Shown: positions 1 to 8,932 of the stretch, in pieces
Position numbering within the stretch: the first letter of the stretch is position 1
Layout: every line of letters begins with the position of its first letter
From: Gammaproteobacteria bacterium
Lineage (GTDB): Bacteria; Pseudomonadota; Gammaproteobacteria; Steroidobacterales; Woeseiaceae
Direction of reading: 5' to 3'
Assembly (NCBI GenBank): GCA_024639825.1
Contig: JAHEGH010000029.1
Span: forward strand, 1-33,751
DNA length: 33,751 nt
Position numbers and translations under genes: made by a program
Notes under the pieces: model-generated
The model's input: the letters and a program-made list of their open reading frames with translations, nothing else
What the model was told of the DNA's origin: nothing
Databases searched by the model: none

Positions 1-613
1 CGGCTGAGGTGTTTTCAAAAACACCGACAATTTTCGGCACAACGGTCGCGAGCATGAAGCTGATGATGCCGACGGCCATAACGATCAGCGCAATCGGGTA
101 AACGAGGGCGTTGGTAATGCGCTGTCGCAACTCCTGGCGTGCCTCGGTGTAATCCGCCAATCGCTCAAGTACGACATCGAGGTGCCCGGACTGTTCACCG
201 GCAGCGACGGTCGCCCGGTAGAGCTCCGGAAATGCCTGGGGAAAGTCGCCAAAGCCATCGGCGAGGGAATGGCCTTCCATGACCTTGGCGCGAACACCCA
301 GAAGAATGCTCTTGGTGCGCGGCTGATCGTTTTGTTGCGCGACTGCGAGCAGCGCTTCCTCTAGCGGCAGGCCTGACTGAGACAGGGAGGCAAGCTGTCG
401 TGTTATCAGCGCCAGTTCGGACGATGACAGCCCCCTGCGAATTGAAAAGCTGCTCTGCCGATGCGCCTCTTTCTTCGCGACCTCGGTAACACTGACAGGA
501 AACAGGTTGCGATCGCGCAATATCTGGCGAACGTGTTTGGGTGTGTCGCCTTCAAGCAGGCCCTTGGCCTGCTTGCCGGACTGATCCATCGCGACATATT
601 CAAAGGCACCCAT
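1..613 (-). CDS. gspF: Type II secretion inner-membrane platform protein GspF (3' part cut by window edge)
   Basis: Reading left from the ATG at 611-613 gives 204 open codons with no stop before the window edge. The start reads MGAFEYVAMDQSGKQAKGLL, typical of GspF: an N-terminal platform segment, then a first T2SSF domain with the helical run ELALITRQLASLSQSGLPLE and a later hydrophobic segment (ALIVMAVGIISFMLATVVP) matching the first transmembrane helix. GspF normally has about 400 residues with two such domains and three membrane helices, so roughly half is missing. It sits in the inner membrane and links the GspE ATPase to the pseudopilus machinery. It starts 8 nt after the gspE stop, so it is the fourth gene of a gspC-D-E-F operon. 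Identity is well supported; the 3' half cannot be assessed. Confidence 0.93.
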   Translation of the reverse strand, partial: MGAFEYVAMDQSGKQAKGLLEGDTPKHVRQILRDRNLFPVSVTEVAKKEAHRQSSFSIRRGLSSSELALITRQLASLSQSGLPLEEALLAVAQQNDQPRTKSILLGVRAKVMEGHSLADGFGDFPQAFPELYRATVAAGEQSGHLDVVLERLADYTEARQELRQRITNALVYPIALIVMAVGIISFMLATVVPKIVGVFENTSA

Positions 614-621
614 GGTCCAGG

Positions 622-2136
622 CTAATCCTCGCGGGTAACGCGCAGAACCTCTTCGACCGTCGTGCGGCCGGCCAGGACCTGACGACGACCGTCGGCACGG
701 ATACTCGGACTGGTCTTGCGTGCGTGCCGATCCAGTTCCTGCTCACTGACACCGGTGTGGATCATTTCTCGCATTTCATCATCGACCGTAATGAGTTCGT
801 ATATTCCGGCGCGTCCCAGGAACCCTCCGCTGGGTACATCGCCAGCGTGATAGAGCGTCGGTGGATTATCTGCATCGAGGCCAAGCAGGTCGCACTCGTA
901 TTCGCGCGCCGTGTACGGGACCTTGGAGTCATCTTCGAGGACGCGCACAAGGCGTTGCGCCAGGACGCCAAGCAAACTGGATGCCAGCAGGAAGGGTTCA
1001 ACTCCCATGTCGCGCAGGCGCGTGACGGCGCCTGCGGCGGTATTGGTGTGAAGGGTAGAGAGGACGAGGTGACCGGTCAGGCTGGCCTGAACTGCAATCT
1101 CCGCCGTCTCAAGGTCACGAATCTCGCCGACCATAACAACGTCCGGATCCTGACGCAGAATAGCGCGGAGACCGCGCGCAAACGTCATTTGGACCTTGGT
1201 GTTGACCTGTGTCTGGCCGATACCGTCGATGAAATATTCGATCGGATCCTCAACCGTCATGATGTTACGGCTGTTGTCGTTTATGCGCTCAAGCGCGGCA
1301 TACAATGTTGTCGTTTTACCGGAGCCGGTCGGGCCGGTAACAAGAATGATGCCGTGCGGTTTGTGGATGAGGTCGTCGACCTTTTTTTCCGTTGCCATAT
1401 CCATGCCGAGCGACTTCAGGTCAAGTCGACCAGCCTGTTTGTCGAGCAGTCGCAACACGACGCGTTCGCCATGCCCGGATGGCATCGTCGAGACGCGCAC
1501 ATCGACCGCGCGCCCCGCAATACGCAGGGAGATACGACCGTCCTGTGGCAGACGTTTCTCGGCAATATCCAGTTTCGACATGACCTTGATGCGTGACACA
1601 ACCAGCGGCGCAAGCCCGCGCCTCGTTTTCAGTACCTCGCGTAGTACCCCGTCGACTCGAAACCGCACGCCGAGCCGATTCTCATACGGCTCGATATGCA
1701 CGTCGGACGCATTTTCCTTGATGGCCTGGGTGAGCACCGCGTTGATGAATCGGATGATCGGTGCGTCGTCATCGCTATCCAGCAGATCGGACGGTTCCTG
1801 CAACTCCTGCGCAACCTGCGTCAGGTCGAAATCCTCATCGAGACCGGAGACCATTTGAGAGGCCTGCCCCGAGTCCTGCTCATAGAATTCCTGCAACAGG
1901 GTGTCGAACACTTCAGCTGACACGCGCGACATGGTGAGTGGCACGCCGACGAAACGCCGAGCTTCGGCGAGGCTCAGCGGTGATGCGCCGCTGCGATAAA
2001 CCGCTTTGCCCTCGGATGGGGTGAGTTCCTGGATTAATACGCCATGCCGCTTGGCAAACGTGAAGGGCAGGTTATGTCGCGGTGCCGCTACTTCGGGAAC
2101 CTCGGCCCCCAGGACGATATTGGTTTCAGCTTCCAT
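622..2136 (-). CDS. gspE: Type II secretion ATPase GspE lacking the tetracysteine zinc motif
   Basis: A 504-residue cytoplasmic secretion ATPase that powers pseudopilus assembly. Seen in order: an N-terminal domain (about 1-110) for docking to GspL, then the N2/ATPase core. The core has Walker [10 protein letters not shown] (268-276), the Asp box TVEDPIEY (294-301), Walker B with [12 protein letters not shown] (330-341) and the His box ending STLHTN (360-365). All nucleotide-binding motifs are intact. The oddity is at 397-445. Family members usually carry CxxC twice between RVL and GRxGIYEL; here the first pair reads EDDSK and the second region GDVPSGG, so no zinc site can form. The single Cys nearby (C415) does not restore it. 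The ATG lies 5 nt after the gspD stop and has only a weak ribosome-binding site, suggesting translational coupling. Confidence 0.96.
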   Translation of the reverse strand: MEAETNIVLGAEVPEVAAPRHNLPFTFAKRHGVLIQELTPSEGKAVYRSGASPLSLAEARRFVGVPLTMSRVSAEVFDTLLQEFYEQDSGQASQMVSGLDEDFDLTQVAQELQEPSDLLDSDDDAPIIRFINAVLTQAIKENASDVHIEPYENRLGVRFRVDGVLREVLKTRRGLAPLVVSRIKVMSKLDIAEKRLPQDGRISLRIAGRAVDVRVSTMPSGHGERVVLRLLDKQAGRLDLKSLGMDMATEKKVDDLIHKPHGIILVTGPTGSGKTTTLYAALERINDNSRNIMTVEDPIEYFIDGIGQTQVNTKVQMTFARGLRAILRQDPDVVMVGEIRDLETAEIAVQASLTGHLVLSTLHTNTAAGAVTRLRDMGVEPFLLASSLLGVLAQRLVRVLEDDSKVPYTAREYECDLLGLDADNPPTLYHAGDVPSGGFLGRAGIYELITVDDEMREMIHTGVSEQELDRHARKTSPSIRADGRRQVLAGRTTVEEVLRVTRED

Positions 2137-2141
2137 GACGA

Positions 2142-4106
2142 TTACTGCTGGGATTCCTCTGGCGTTTTGGGTTTCTGGTACTGTTCGATCGGCGGCAACA
2201 TCGGGCGCACCTGATCCGGCATCATCTGTACATCAGTGCCTTCGCGGCCCTGCTGGACATCCCGGATCAAGTTGTATTTCTGGTTCGTTTCGAAGGCGGT
2301 TTGGGCCGCATCGCGCAAGATCGTGGCACGGATAAAGACCATCAGGTTAGTTTTGAGCTTTTCGGTCTTGCGTGAACGAAACAGGACGCCAAGAAGCGGA
2401 ATGCGCCCGAGAACAGGCACGCGCTGGTCACTCTCGCGCAGCACGTCCTCGAGTAATCCGCCAAGGACGAGGATCTCTCCATCATCGACGATCACCGTGG
2501 TGTCGATGGTCCGCTTGTTGATAATCAGATCCACCGCACCTGCAGCCGACTGCGCGATGCTCGAAATTTCCTGGGAAACAGTGAGTACCATCGAGTCGCC
2601 TTCGTTAATCTGCGGTGTGATGGCGAGTTTGACGCCTACCGCCTCGCGGTTAACGGTCTGGAATGGGTTAACAGCGCCAGATCCTCCCGTATTGGAGAAT
2701 GAACCGCTGACCAGCGGGACATCCTGCCCGACATTGAGCTGTGCTTCCTCGTTATCCGTTGTGACGATCGACGGTGTCGATATCAGGTTCGTATCGGCAG
2801 CGCCTTCGACGGCACGTAGAATGGCCGCGAAGCTGACCCCGTCATCGGTTATACGGCCCACACCAATCGTGCCGCCTTCACCGATCAGGCCTGTCGGGTC
2901 GACCACACCGCCACCGCTTGCACTGCCTAACTGCACGATACCGGCCAGGAAGTCAGGGAAGTTGGTGACGGCAATTGGGGCATCAGTTCCACTTCCTTCC
3001 ACAGCCACAGAAACGCCCAGTTCCTTGGACTTGTCAATGATGACTTCGACAATAATCGCCTCAACGAGAACCTGGGCGCGCCGAATGTCGAGTTTGTCGA
3101 TGATCTGCATGGTCGCGCGCATGATCTTCGGCGGCGCATTTATGACCAGTGCGTTGGTTTGTGTATCCGCCCACACACTGACGTCGCCCGCCGCGGCGCC
3201 TGCCGCCGCCTGGCCTGCCGGGGACTGCGTCTGGCTGGTGAAATTTTGTTGTAGCTTGGTCGCCATTTCCTCGGCGTTCGCATAGCGCAGGTAGCGGACC
3301 TGTGTGTCACCGCCATCTTCCAGCGGCGTATCAAGATGCGCGATGAGCGTTCTGAGTCGCAGGCGCTCCTTCATGTCGCCACCAATGAGTACGCTGTTAG
3401 TGCGGGCATCCGCGACAAGACTTGTCGTGACGGGTGCACCGTCCGCGCGAGGTGTGGAGGTCAGAGCAGTCATGATACGCACGATTTCACCGGCGGACGC
3501 ATGTTGCAGGGAGACCACCTCGATGTCCTCATCGCTGGCCTGGTCAATACGGCGAATGATGCTGACCACGCGCGCGACATTTGCCGCTCTGTCGGAAATA
3601 ACCAGCATGTTCGAGCCCGCATGGGCGACCAGGTGTCCGTACTGCGGCAGCAGTGGCCGCAGCAACGACACGAGCTGCGTGGCACCCACATTGCGCAATT
3701 GAACGACCTGCGTGGTGAGATCGTCAGGGCCGTAGGCGCCACCAGGGCCAATCGCCGTGGGCAACTGTCGCGCCGTTGCGTCCGGAACGATCTTGACGAG
3801 GTTATCGCTTTCAATCGCGACGTAACCATGTACCTGGAGAATTGACAGAAACGCTGCGTACATCGCGTCGGGACCCAGTGGCGTAGGCGACAGCAATGTG
3901 ACCTTACCCGTAACCCTGGGATCCAGGATGACGTTCTTGCCGGTGACGGCGGACACCGCTTCAACGACCTGCCGAATGTCGGCGTCCTTCCAGTTGACCG
4001 TTGCGGCAGGCTGCTGCGCCCATGCCAGTGCCGTCAGGGACAACAGGCTTGAAGCGCATAGCAGCCGCAGTGGGCGGGAAATTGTGATTATTGATTTTTT
4101 CGTCAT
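2142..4106 (-). CDS. gspD: Type II secretion outer-membrane secretin GspD
   Basis: A 654-residue secretin, the gated outer-membrane channel for folded exoproteins. It begins with a Sec signal peptide (hydrophobic core [16 protein letters not shown], likely cleavage after A30). The periplasmic ring domains follow: N0 (about 33-105, with the early [15 protein letters not shown] pattern), then N1 (132-190), N2 (195-262) and N3 (268-345), the last with a short Ala/Gly/Gln insertion near 291-308. The secretin barrel spans about 340-595 and contains the signature [17 protein letters not shown] (563-579). The C-terminal tail (596-654) is Pro/Gln rich and may hold the pilotin-binding segment, but no pilotin gene is in view. 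Length matches the family. Its ATG overlaps the gspC stop in an ATGA arrangement, so it is translationally coupled to gspC. Confidence 0.97.
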   Translation of the reverse strand: MTKKSIITISRPLRLLCASSLLSLTALAWAQQPAATVNWKDADIRQVVEAVSAVTGKNVILDPRVTGKVTLLSPTPLGPDAMYAAFLSILQVHGYVAIESDNLVKIVPDATARQLPTAIGPGGAYGPDDLTTQVVQLRNVGATQLVSLLRPLLPQYGHLVAHAGSNMLVISDRAANVARVVSIIRRIDQASDEDIEVVSLQHASAGEIVRIMTALTSTPRADGAPVTTSLVADARTNSVLIGGDMKERLRLRTLIAHLDTPLEDGGDTQVRYLRYANAEEMATKLQQNFTSQTQSPAGQAAAGAAAGDVSVWADTQTNALVINAPPKIMRATMQIIDKLDIRRAQVLVEAIIVEVIIDKSKELGVSVAVEGSGTDAPIAVTNFPDFLAGIVQLGSASGGGVVDPTGLIGEGGTIGVGRITDDGVSFAAILRAVEGAADTNLISTPSIVTTDNEEAQLNVGQDVPLVSGSFSNTGGSGAVNPFQTVNREAVGVKLAITPQINEGDSMVLTVSQEISSIAQSAAGAVDLIINKRTIDTTVIVDDGEILVLGGLLEDVLRESDQRVPVLGRIPLLGVLFRSRKTEKLKTNLMVFIRATILRDAAQTAFETNQKYNLIRDVQQGREGTDVQMMPDQVRPMLPPIEQYQKPKTPEESQQ

Positions 4107-5041
4107 TGGGTTTGCTCACCGCTCATATCGAGCTGGCTGGTCTTGAGGACAATAGTTTGCTGTTCGCCATTGCGTTCGAGAGTGACAGTCACCTGTTCGG
4201 CGGTGCCGAGAGATTGAAAGACCTGCATGGCCTGGGTCGGATCCGTCAGCGGCTGGCCATCAATATCCATGATCAGGTCACCAGGACGCAGGCCGAGCGC
4301 CGCGAACTGCTGCCTGTTTCGTCCGGGATACACCCGGTAACCGGTTTGCTGGCCATCGACCGTGTACGGCGTTGGCCGAATCACATCAGAGAGGCTTGCC
4401 AGGTTCTGGGACACGACGCTCTGAATGCTTTGGGCATTGTCGTTGTTTGCTGCCCGGCGCGTGGTATTCGTCGTTCGCCGCGACGCTGAGGCCGCGCCCT
4501 GCGGGAAGTCCGATGGAATTCGAAGGTTTGTCAGCGACCCACTCTCGTTGAGTACCACACGTTCGCGATAGACAGCGTGCAGCGTGGCACCGGAGGCCAC
4601 CGTGTCGCCGATAACGTAGACTTTTTGCTCCGCATTGCGGTCGGCAATGACGGCAACCGAGAATTCAGGAATGGTCGACGCGATCGTGCCCTTAAGGACG
4701 AGGTTCGTCAGCTGGGTGTCGCTCAGGTTGTCGTCGACAGCGGCAACCGGTGCGGGAGCGGCTTCCGCATCAGCTTGGCCGAACATATGGTTGTCAGCGA
4801 TGGCCTGAACGTCGGCCGCTGTACCCGACGGTACAGACATTGCCTGCATGCCGGTCGGCGCCACGATGATATCCCCGGTCGCTGGGGCCGGTACCAGCAT
4901 CCAGATGATTTTGGCGATTTGCCAGCCGATCGCAATAGCCAGGAACAGGCTGACCCAGGGGGGCAGAGTCCTGTTGAGGTTGGTGAGCGCTTTGCTTCCA
5001 GCGACGCCCGAAAAATCCGTCCAGTTTGCTTTGCTTATCAT
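4103..5041 (-). CDS. gspC: Type II secretion inner-membrane clamp protein GspC, PDZ type
   Basis: A 312-residue bitopic inner-membrane protein. A short cytoplasmic tail is followed by one transmembrane helix (about 27-51, PPWVSLFLAIAIGWQIAKIIW), a linker, the homology region that contacts GspD N0 (about 80-180, with QAIADNHMFGQ), and a C-terminal PDZ domain (about 215-305, with GLRPGDLIMDIDGQPL). GspC links the inner-membrane platform to the secretin and may help select substrates. The open frame continues upstream to an ATG at 5176. I prefer the ATG at 5041 because it puts about 26 residues before the membrane helix, as in relatives, and has a GGCAGGA element just upstream. Its stop overlaps the gspD start by 4 nt. 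Function is secure; the start is moderately so. Confidence 0.9.
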   Translation of the reverse strand: MISKANWTDFSGVAGSKALTNLNRTLPPWVSLFLAIAIGWQIAKIIWMLVPAPATGDIIVAPTGMQAMSVPSGTAADVQAIADNHMFGQADAEAAPAPVAAVDDNLSDTQLTNLVLKGTIASTIPEFSVAVIADRNAEQKVYVIGDTVASGATLHAVYRERVVLNESGSLTNLRIPSDFPQGAASASRRTTNTTRRAANNDNAQSIQSVVSQNLASLSDVIRPTPYTVDGQQTGYRVYPGRNRQQFAALGLRPGDLIMDIDGQPLTDPTQAMQVFQSLGTAEQVTVTLERNGEQQTIVLKTSQLDMSGEQTQ

Positions 5042-5225
5042 GTCCTGCCGAGCCAGCTTCCGTTGCCATACGCCATATAAACGCAGGAACCCGATGATAC
5101 GGGTTGAGACCGAGGAGCTACAAGGAGGAATAACCCGAAAATGCGTTATTTGGCAATAATATAACGGTGTGGCCATGGGGGCATATATACTGGATGCGCA
5201 GTTGCCCAGTGGCGACTTCCCGCTA

Positions 5226-5253
5226 TTGACATACTCAGAATTGACCGTATATC
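5226..5253 (+). promoter_or_regulatory. Putative sigma-70 promoter of clpS-clpA
   Basis: A perfect -35 TTGACA (5226-5231) lies 16 nt from TATATC (5248-5253), a 4/6 match to the -10 consensus. Transcription would start near 5260, only about 6 nt before the clpS ATG, and no Shine-Dalgarno sequence is present. Predicted from sequence only. Confidence 0.5.
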
Positions 5254-5265
5254 CGCTAACTGATT

Positions 5266-5595
5266 ATGAATGACCACCCCGAAAAACATGAGCAACCCGG
5301 CGGCTATGATCTGGCCGTTGAAGAATCGCGCCCGCAGATCAAGCAGCCGCCATTGTATCGAGTAGTGCTGATCAACGATGATTTCACGCCGATGGAGTTC
5401 GTCGTGGAGATTCTGGAATCGGTGTTCGGTATGGAAAGAACGCGCGCAACGCAGGTCATGCTGGAGGTCCACACGAAAGGCAAGGGGGTCTGTGGCGTAT
5501 ACAGTCACGAAATCGCTGAAACCAAGGTTGCGCAGGTCATGGGTATTGCGGAGCAGCACCAGCACCCCTTACTTTGTACTATGGAAGAATCGTGA
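5266..5595 (+). CDS. clpS: ATP-dependent Clp protease adaptor ClpS (N-recognin)
   Basis: A 109-residue adaptor that binds substrates with N-terminal Leu, Phe, Tyr or Trp and hands them to ClpA. Seen: a flexible 25-residue N-terminal extension, then the ClpS fold with YRVVLINDDFTPMEFVVEIL (about 31-50), where the NDD..TPMEFV stretch lines the N-degron pocket, followed by ATQVMLEVHTKGKGVCG and the closing HPLLCTMEES. Length and sequence are close to E. coli ClpS. An in-frame stop at 5257-5259 limits the start to the ATG at 5266. No Shine-Dalgarno precedes it, and a promoter-like element ends 12 nt upstream, so the mRNA may have almost no leader. clpA follows after 15 nt, the conserved clpS-clpA operon. 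Confidence 0.97.
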   Translation: MNDHPEKHEQPGGYDLAVEESRPQIKQPPLYRVVLINDDFTPMEFVVEILESVFGMERTRATQVMLEVHTKGKGVCGVYSHEIAETKVAQVMGIAEQHQHPLLCTMEES

Positions 5596-5610
5596 AAGGA
5601 GTCCTCGACT

Positions 5611-7878
5611 ATGCTCAGTAGTGAGCTTGAATTTTGCCTGAATGAGGCCTTTCAAAGGGCCCGCGATCGCCGCCATGAATACATGACGGTCGAGCACTTG
5701 TTGCTCGCGATGCTCGATATTCCGAGGGTTCACGAAATTCTGAAGGGCTGTGAGTGCAACATTACGGAATTGCGCCGGCAGCTGATTGAGTGCATCGACG
5801 AACAGACGCCGCTTCTGCCAGACGACGATGAGGCCGATGTGCAGCCTACGCTTGGCTTCCAGCGCGTGCTGCAGAGAGCCGTGTTCCATGTTCAGTCGAG
5901 CGGGAAGAAGGAAGTTACGGGCAGTAACGTCCTCGTGGCGATATTTAGTGAAAAGCAGTCGCAGGCCGTGTATTTCCTGAACTTGCAGGATGTGACGCGA
6001 CTCGATGTGGTCAACATCATCTCGCATGGCATGCCACAGCTGTCAGGCGAAACGGGCGAGGACGGGGAGACGCAGGTCGAGGCCGAGGCAGAGGTCGAGG
6101 CTTCACCGCTGGAGCTGTATGCGACCAACCTCAACCAGCGCGCTATCGAGGGCAAGATCGACCCGCTGATCGGGCGTGAACTCGAAATTGAGCGGACGGT
6201 CCAGATCCTGTGCCGGCGCCGCAAGAACAACCCGCTGTACGTGGGTGAGGCCGGTGTCGGCAAGACGGCGCTGGCCGAGGGGCTGGCTCGTTTGATTACA
6301 GAAGAACGCGTTCCGGAAGTACTTCAGGACAGCACGGTCTATGCGCTGGACATGGGATCACTGATCGCTGGCACGAAATACCGGGGTGACTTTGAAAAGC
6401 GCCTGAAGGGCGTCATCGCCGAGATTCAGAAGGATCCGGGCGCCGTGTTATTTATCGACGAAATTCACACAGTGATCGGCGCGGGCGCGGCTTCGGGTGG
6501 TGTGATGGACGCCAGCAATCTGATCAAGCCGGTGTTGGCGAATGGCGAAATTCGCTGCATTGGCTCCACGACCTACTCAGAATACCGAGGGATTTTTGAG
6601 AAAGATCATGCACTTGCACGACGTTTCCAGAAAATAGATGTACCTGAGCCAACGATTCCCGAAACGATCGCGATACTGAATGGCCTCAAGTCGCGTTTCG
6701 AGGAACATCATGGCATTCGCTACGAACCGGCGGCGCTTGAAGCGGCTGTCGAGCTGTCGGCACGGCATATTAACGACCGCCATTTGCCGGACAAGGCGAT
6801 CGATGTGATGGACGAGGCGGGCGCCAACCTGCGCCTGATCCCGGTCGCCAATCGTGGCGAAACGGTGACCGTGGAGTTGGTCGAGAATATTGTGGCAAAG
6901 ATGGCACGGATTCCGGCGAAGAGTGTGTCCGCATCGGATCGCGACGCGTTGCGCACGCTCGAGCGCGACCTGAAACTGACGATTTTTGGTCAGGATCGGG
7001 CGATTGAGGCGCTGGGCGGGGCCATCAAGATGGCACGCTCGGGTTTGCGCGAAGAGGAAAAACCCATCGGAGCCTTCCTGTTTGCGGGTCCAACGGGTGT
7101 TGGCAAGACCGAGGTTACTCGGCAGCTGGCCATGCTCATGGGAGTCGAACTGATTCGCTTTGACATGTCGGAGTACATGGAAAAGCACACCGTCTCCCGC
7201 CTGATCGGTGCACCCCCGGGCTATGTCGGATTTGACCAGGGCGGCTTACTGACCGAGGCAGTCACGAGAAACCCGCACGCCGTTGTGCTGCTGGACGAAA
7301 TCGAAAAAGCGGATCCCGAGGTATTCAACCTGCTGCTGCAGGTTATGGATCACGGCACGCTGACTGATAACAACGGCCGCAAGGCAGATTTCCGCAACGT
7401 GATCATCGTCATGACGACCAATGCGGGCGCGCAGGAAATGAGCCGTACGTCGATCGGCTTCACGCAGCAGGACAACACGACGGATGGTCTGGAGATCATC
7501 AAGAAAAAGTTCTCGCCCGAGTTTCGCAACCGTCTCGATGCGATCATTCAGTTCGCCTCGCTCGAACTCGACTCTGTTATTCGGGTCGTCGACAAACTCG
7601 TGGTCGAACTCGAGGCCAAACTCGAGAACAATAACGTCACGCTGGAACTCGACGACAGGGCACGAGCCTGGATTGCGGAGCGTGGCTACGATCCCATGAT
7701 GGGTGCGCGCCCTATGGCACGTATCATCCAGGAAGAGATCAAACGGCCGCTCGCCGAGGAGCTGCTGTTCGGCAGCCTCGAAGCAGGCGGACACGTGAAA
7801 ATCACCGTGGGTGAAGACGGTAAGCTGGAGTTGATTGCGGAGCCGGTGCTGAAAGAGCTGGCGCACCTGCCAGAATAA
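5611..7878 (+). CDS. clpA: ATP-dependent Clp protease ATPase subunit ClpA
   Basis: A 755-residue hexameric unfoldase with two AAA+ rings that feeds substrates into ClpP in the cytoplasm. Domains in order: a Clp N-domain (about 1-145, the ClpS docking site), an acidic linker (146-165), AAA-1 with Walker A GEAGVGKTA (212-220) and Walker B VLFIDEIH (279-286), then AAA-2 with Walker A GPTGVGKT (about 493-500) and VVLLDEIEKA (about 559). The IGF tripeptide at 615-617, inside SIGFTQQDNTTDG, matches the IGL/IGF loop that contacts ClpP. There is no ClpB-type middle coiled coil, which separates it from the disaggregase. A good Shine-Dalgarno (AAAGGAG, 5595-5601) sits 9 nt before the ATG. ClpP is not in the window. 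Confidence 0.98.
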   Translation: MLSSELEFCLNEAFQRARDRRHEYMTVEHLLLAMLDIPRVHEILKGCECNITELRRQLIECIDEQTPLLPDDDEADVQPTLGFQRVLQRAVFHVQSSGKKEVTGSNVLVAIFSEKQSQAVYFLNLQDVTRLDVVNIISHGMPQLSGETGEDGETQVEAEAEVEASPLELYATNLNQRAIEGKIDPLIGRELEIERTVQILCRRRKNNPLYVGEAGVGKTALAEGLARLITEERVPEVLQDSTVYALDMGSLIAGTKYRGDFEKRLKGVIAEIQKDPGAVLFIDEIHTVIGAGAASGGVMDASNLIKPVLANGEIRCIGSTTYSEYRGIFEKDHALARRFQKIDVPEPTIPETIAILNGLKSRFEEHHGIRYEPAALEAAVELSARHINDRHLPDKAIDVMDEAGANLRLIPVANRGETVTVELVENIVAKMARIPAKSVSASDRDALRTLERDLKLTIFGQDRAIEALGGAIKMARSGLREEEKPIGAFLFAGPTGVGKTEVTRQLAMLMGVELIRFDMSEYMEKHTVSRLIGAPPGYVGFDQGGLLTEAVTRNPHAVVLLDEIEKADPEVFNLLLQVMDHGTLTDNNGRKADFRNVIIVMTTNAGAQEMSRTSIGFTQQDNTTDGLEIIKKKFSPEFRNRLDAIIQFASLELDSVIRVVDKLVVELEAKLENNNVTLELDDRARAWIAERGYDPMMGARPMARIIQEEIKRPLAEELLFGSLEAGGHVKITVGEDGKLELIAEPVLKELAHLPE

Positions 7879-7894
7879 GGGTCAGGGCGCGGGG

Positions 7895-8113
7895 CTAACG
7901 ACCACGGTAGACAATACGGCCCTTGGAGAGGTCGTAAGGTGTCAATTCCACGGTGACTTTGTCACCCGTGAGAATGCGAATGTAGTTCTTGCGCATTTTT
8001 CCGGAGATATGTGCCGTCACCACGTGACCGTTCTCGAGTTCAACTCGAAACATTGTGTTGGGTAGCGTCTCTGTTACGACGCCTTCCATCTGAATGGCTT
8101 CTTCTTTCGCCAA
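7895..8113 (-). CDS. infA: Translation initiation factor IF-1, TTG start
   Basis: A 72-residue S1/OB-fold protein that binds the ribosomal A site during initiation. The sequence [13 protein letters not shown]...[16 protein letters not shown]...[16 protein letters not shown] is almost identical to the proteobacterial consensus and has full length. The start codon is TTG (8111-8113 on the complementary strand). The next ATG, at residue 9, would remove the conserved AKEEAIQ N-terminus, so TTG is preferred, with an AGGA element about 11 nt upstream. The gene lies 84 nt downstream of aat on the same strand and ends 16 nt from the convergent clpA stop, the same neighbourhood as in E. coli. The rare start codon may hold expression low or make it sensitive to initiation-factor levels; that is inference. 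Confidence 0.96.
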   Translation of the reverse strand: MAKEEAIQMEGVVTETLPNTMFRVELENGHVVTAHISGKMRKNYIRILTGDKVTVELTPYDLSKGRIVYRGR

Positions 8114-8197
8114 GGGTCTGTAAGTCCTGTACTGCTAAAAGGCTGGCGAATTGTGCAGAAACGCCTCCGGTATTGCAATGAGCAACAGCCACAGGCC

Positions 8198-8932
8198 TCA
8201 TTGCTGCACCCATTCACTCACACGGATCGGGTGTTTCGGCCAGCTTTTGAAGGCACTGGGTGTGTTGCACAGCCTGCCCAGCGTCTCGATAAAGCTGGAA
8301 CGAGGAATCTCCGCAGCGCCCATGCTGAGCAGGTGGCTGGATCGCACCTGGCAATCAATAATGCCAAAGGTGCCGTCTGACAACATTCTATCCAGCGTTA
8401 GCAAGGCGATCTTGGACGCATTTGAGCGCAGGCTGAACATCGATTCGCCGAATACGGCGCGGCCAATAATAAGGCCGTACAACCCGCCAATCAGCGCGTC
8501 GTCCTGCCAGACTTCGATCGAATGCGCCCAGCCTGTCCGGTGCAGGCGCTCGTAGGCGTCGATCATATCGTCCGTAATCCAGGTCCCCTGTCCGTAGTGG
8601 CGCGGTGCGGCGCAGGCTCGAATGATATCGGCGAACGCCGTATTAAAGCGCACCTCTGCCGTGGAACGACGCAGCTCACGGCGCAGGCGGCGAGAGACAT
8701 GAAAATCGCCTTTCCGGAACACGCACCGCGGATCGGGTGACCACCACAGCAGCGGTTGCCCGTCTTCGTACCAGGGAAATATCCCCTGTTGATAGGCAGC
8801 GAGCAGCCGCTCGGGACTGAGGTCGCCTCCGGCAGCCAGCAGACCATTGGGCTCGCGCAAGGCGGTTTCGGCGGGCGGGAACAACGTCGGCGGGTCGTCA
8901 GCGGTCAGCCACACAACACGATTGTTGCTCAT
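8198..8932 (-). CDS. aat: Leucyl/phenylalanyl-tRNA--protein transferase Aat
   Basis: A 244-residue cytoplasmic enzyme that transfers Leu or Phe from aminoacyl-tRNA to proteins bearing N-terminal Arg or Lys, creating primary N-degrons. Family hallmarks visible: FPPAETALREPNGLLAAGGDLSPERLLAAYQQGIFPWY near the N-terminus, WWSPDPRCVF, then the GNAT-like core with HSIEVWQDD..IGGLYG and GESMFS, ending in a region with IIDCQVRSSHL. Length equals E. coli Aat (234) plus a few residues. Its ATG overlaps the stop of the upstream acetyltransferase (ATGA), so the two are translationally coupled. The clpS-clpA genes that act on its products lie just beyond infA in the opposite orientation, giving the pathway local synteny. 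Confidence 0.97.
   Translation of the reverse strand: MSNNRVVWLTADDPPTLFPPAETALREPNGLLAAGGDLSPERLLAAYQQGIFPWYEDGQPLLWWSPDPRCVFRKGDFHVSRRLRRELRRSTAEVRFNTAFADIIRACAAPRHYGQGTWITDDMIDAYERLHRTGWAHSIEVWQDDALIGGLYGLIIGRAVFGESMFSLRSNASKIALLTLDRMLSDGTFGIIDCQVRSSHLLSMGAAEIPRSSFIETLGRLCNTPSAFKSWPKHPIRVSEWVQQ

Noticed and set aside
541-1596. A 351-codon open frame on the plus strand
   Set aside because: It lies antisense to gspE, whose motifs are unmistakable, and its translation shows no domain or low-complexity structure of its own.
2236-3285. A 349-codon plus-strand frame, Ser/Thr/Pro rich
   Set aside because: Antisense shadow of gspD; composition is that of a mirrored coding strand.
5042-5176. N-terminal extension of gspC
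   Set aside because: The added 45 residues are not GspC-like and would put an unusual Cys/Pro-rich stretch before the membrane helix.
8175-8204. Inverted repeat GCAATGAG/CTCATTGC over the aat stop codon as a terminator
   Set aside because: The stem is interrupted by a 5-nt bulge and no U tract follows on the minus strand; infA is expected to be read through.
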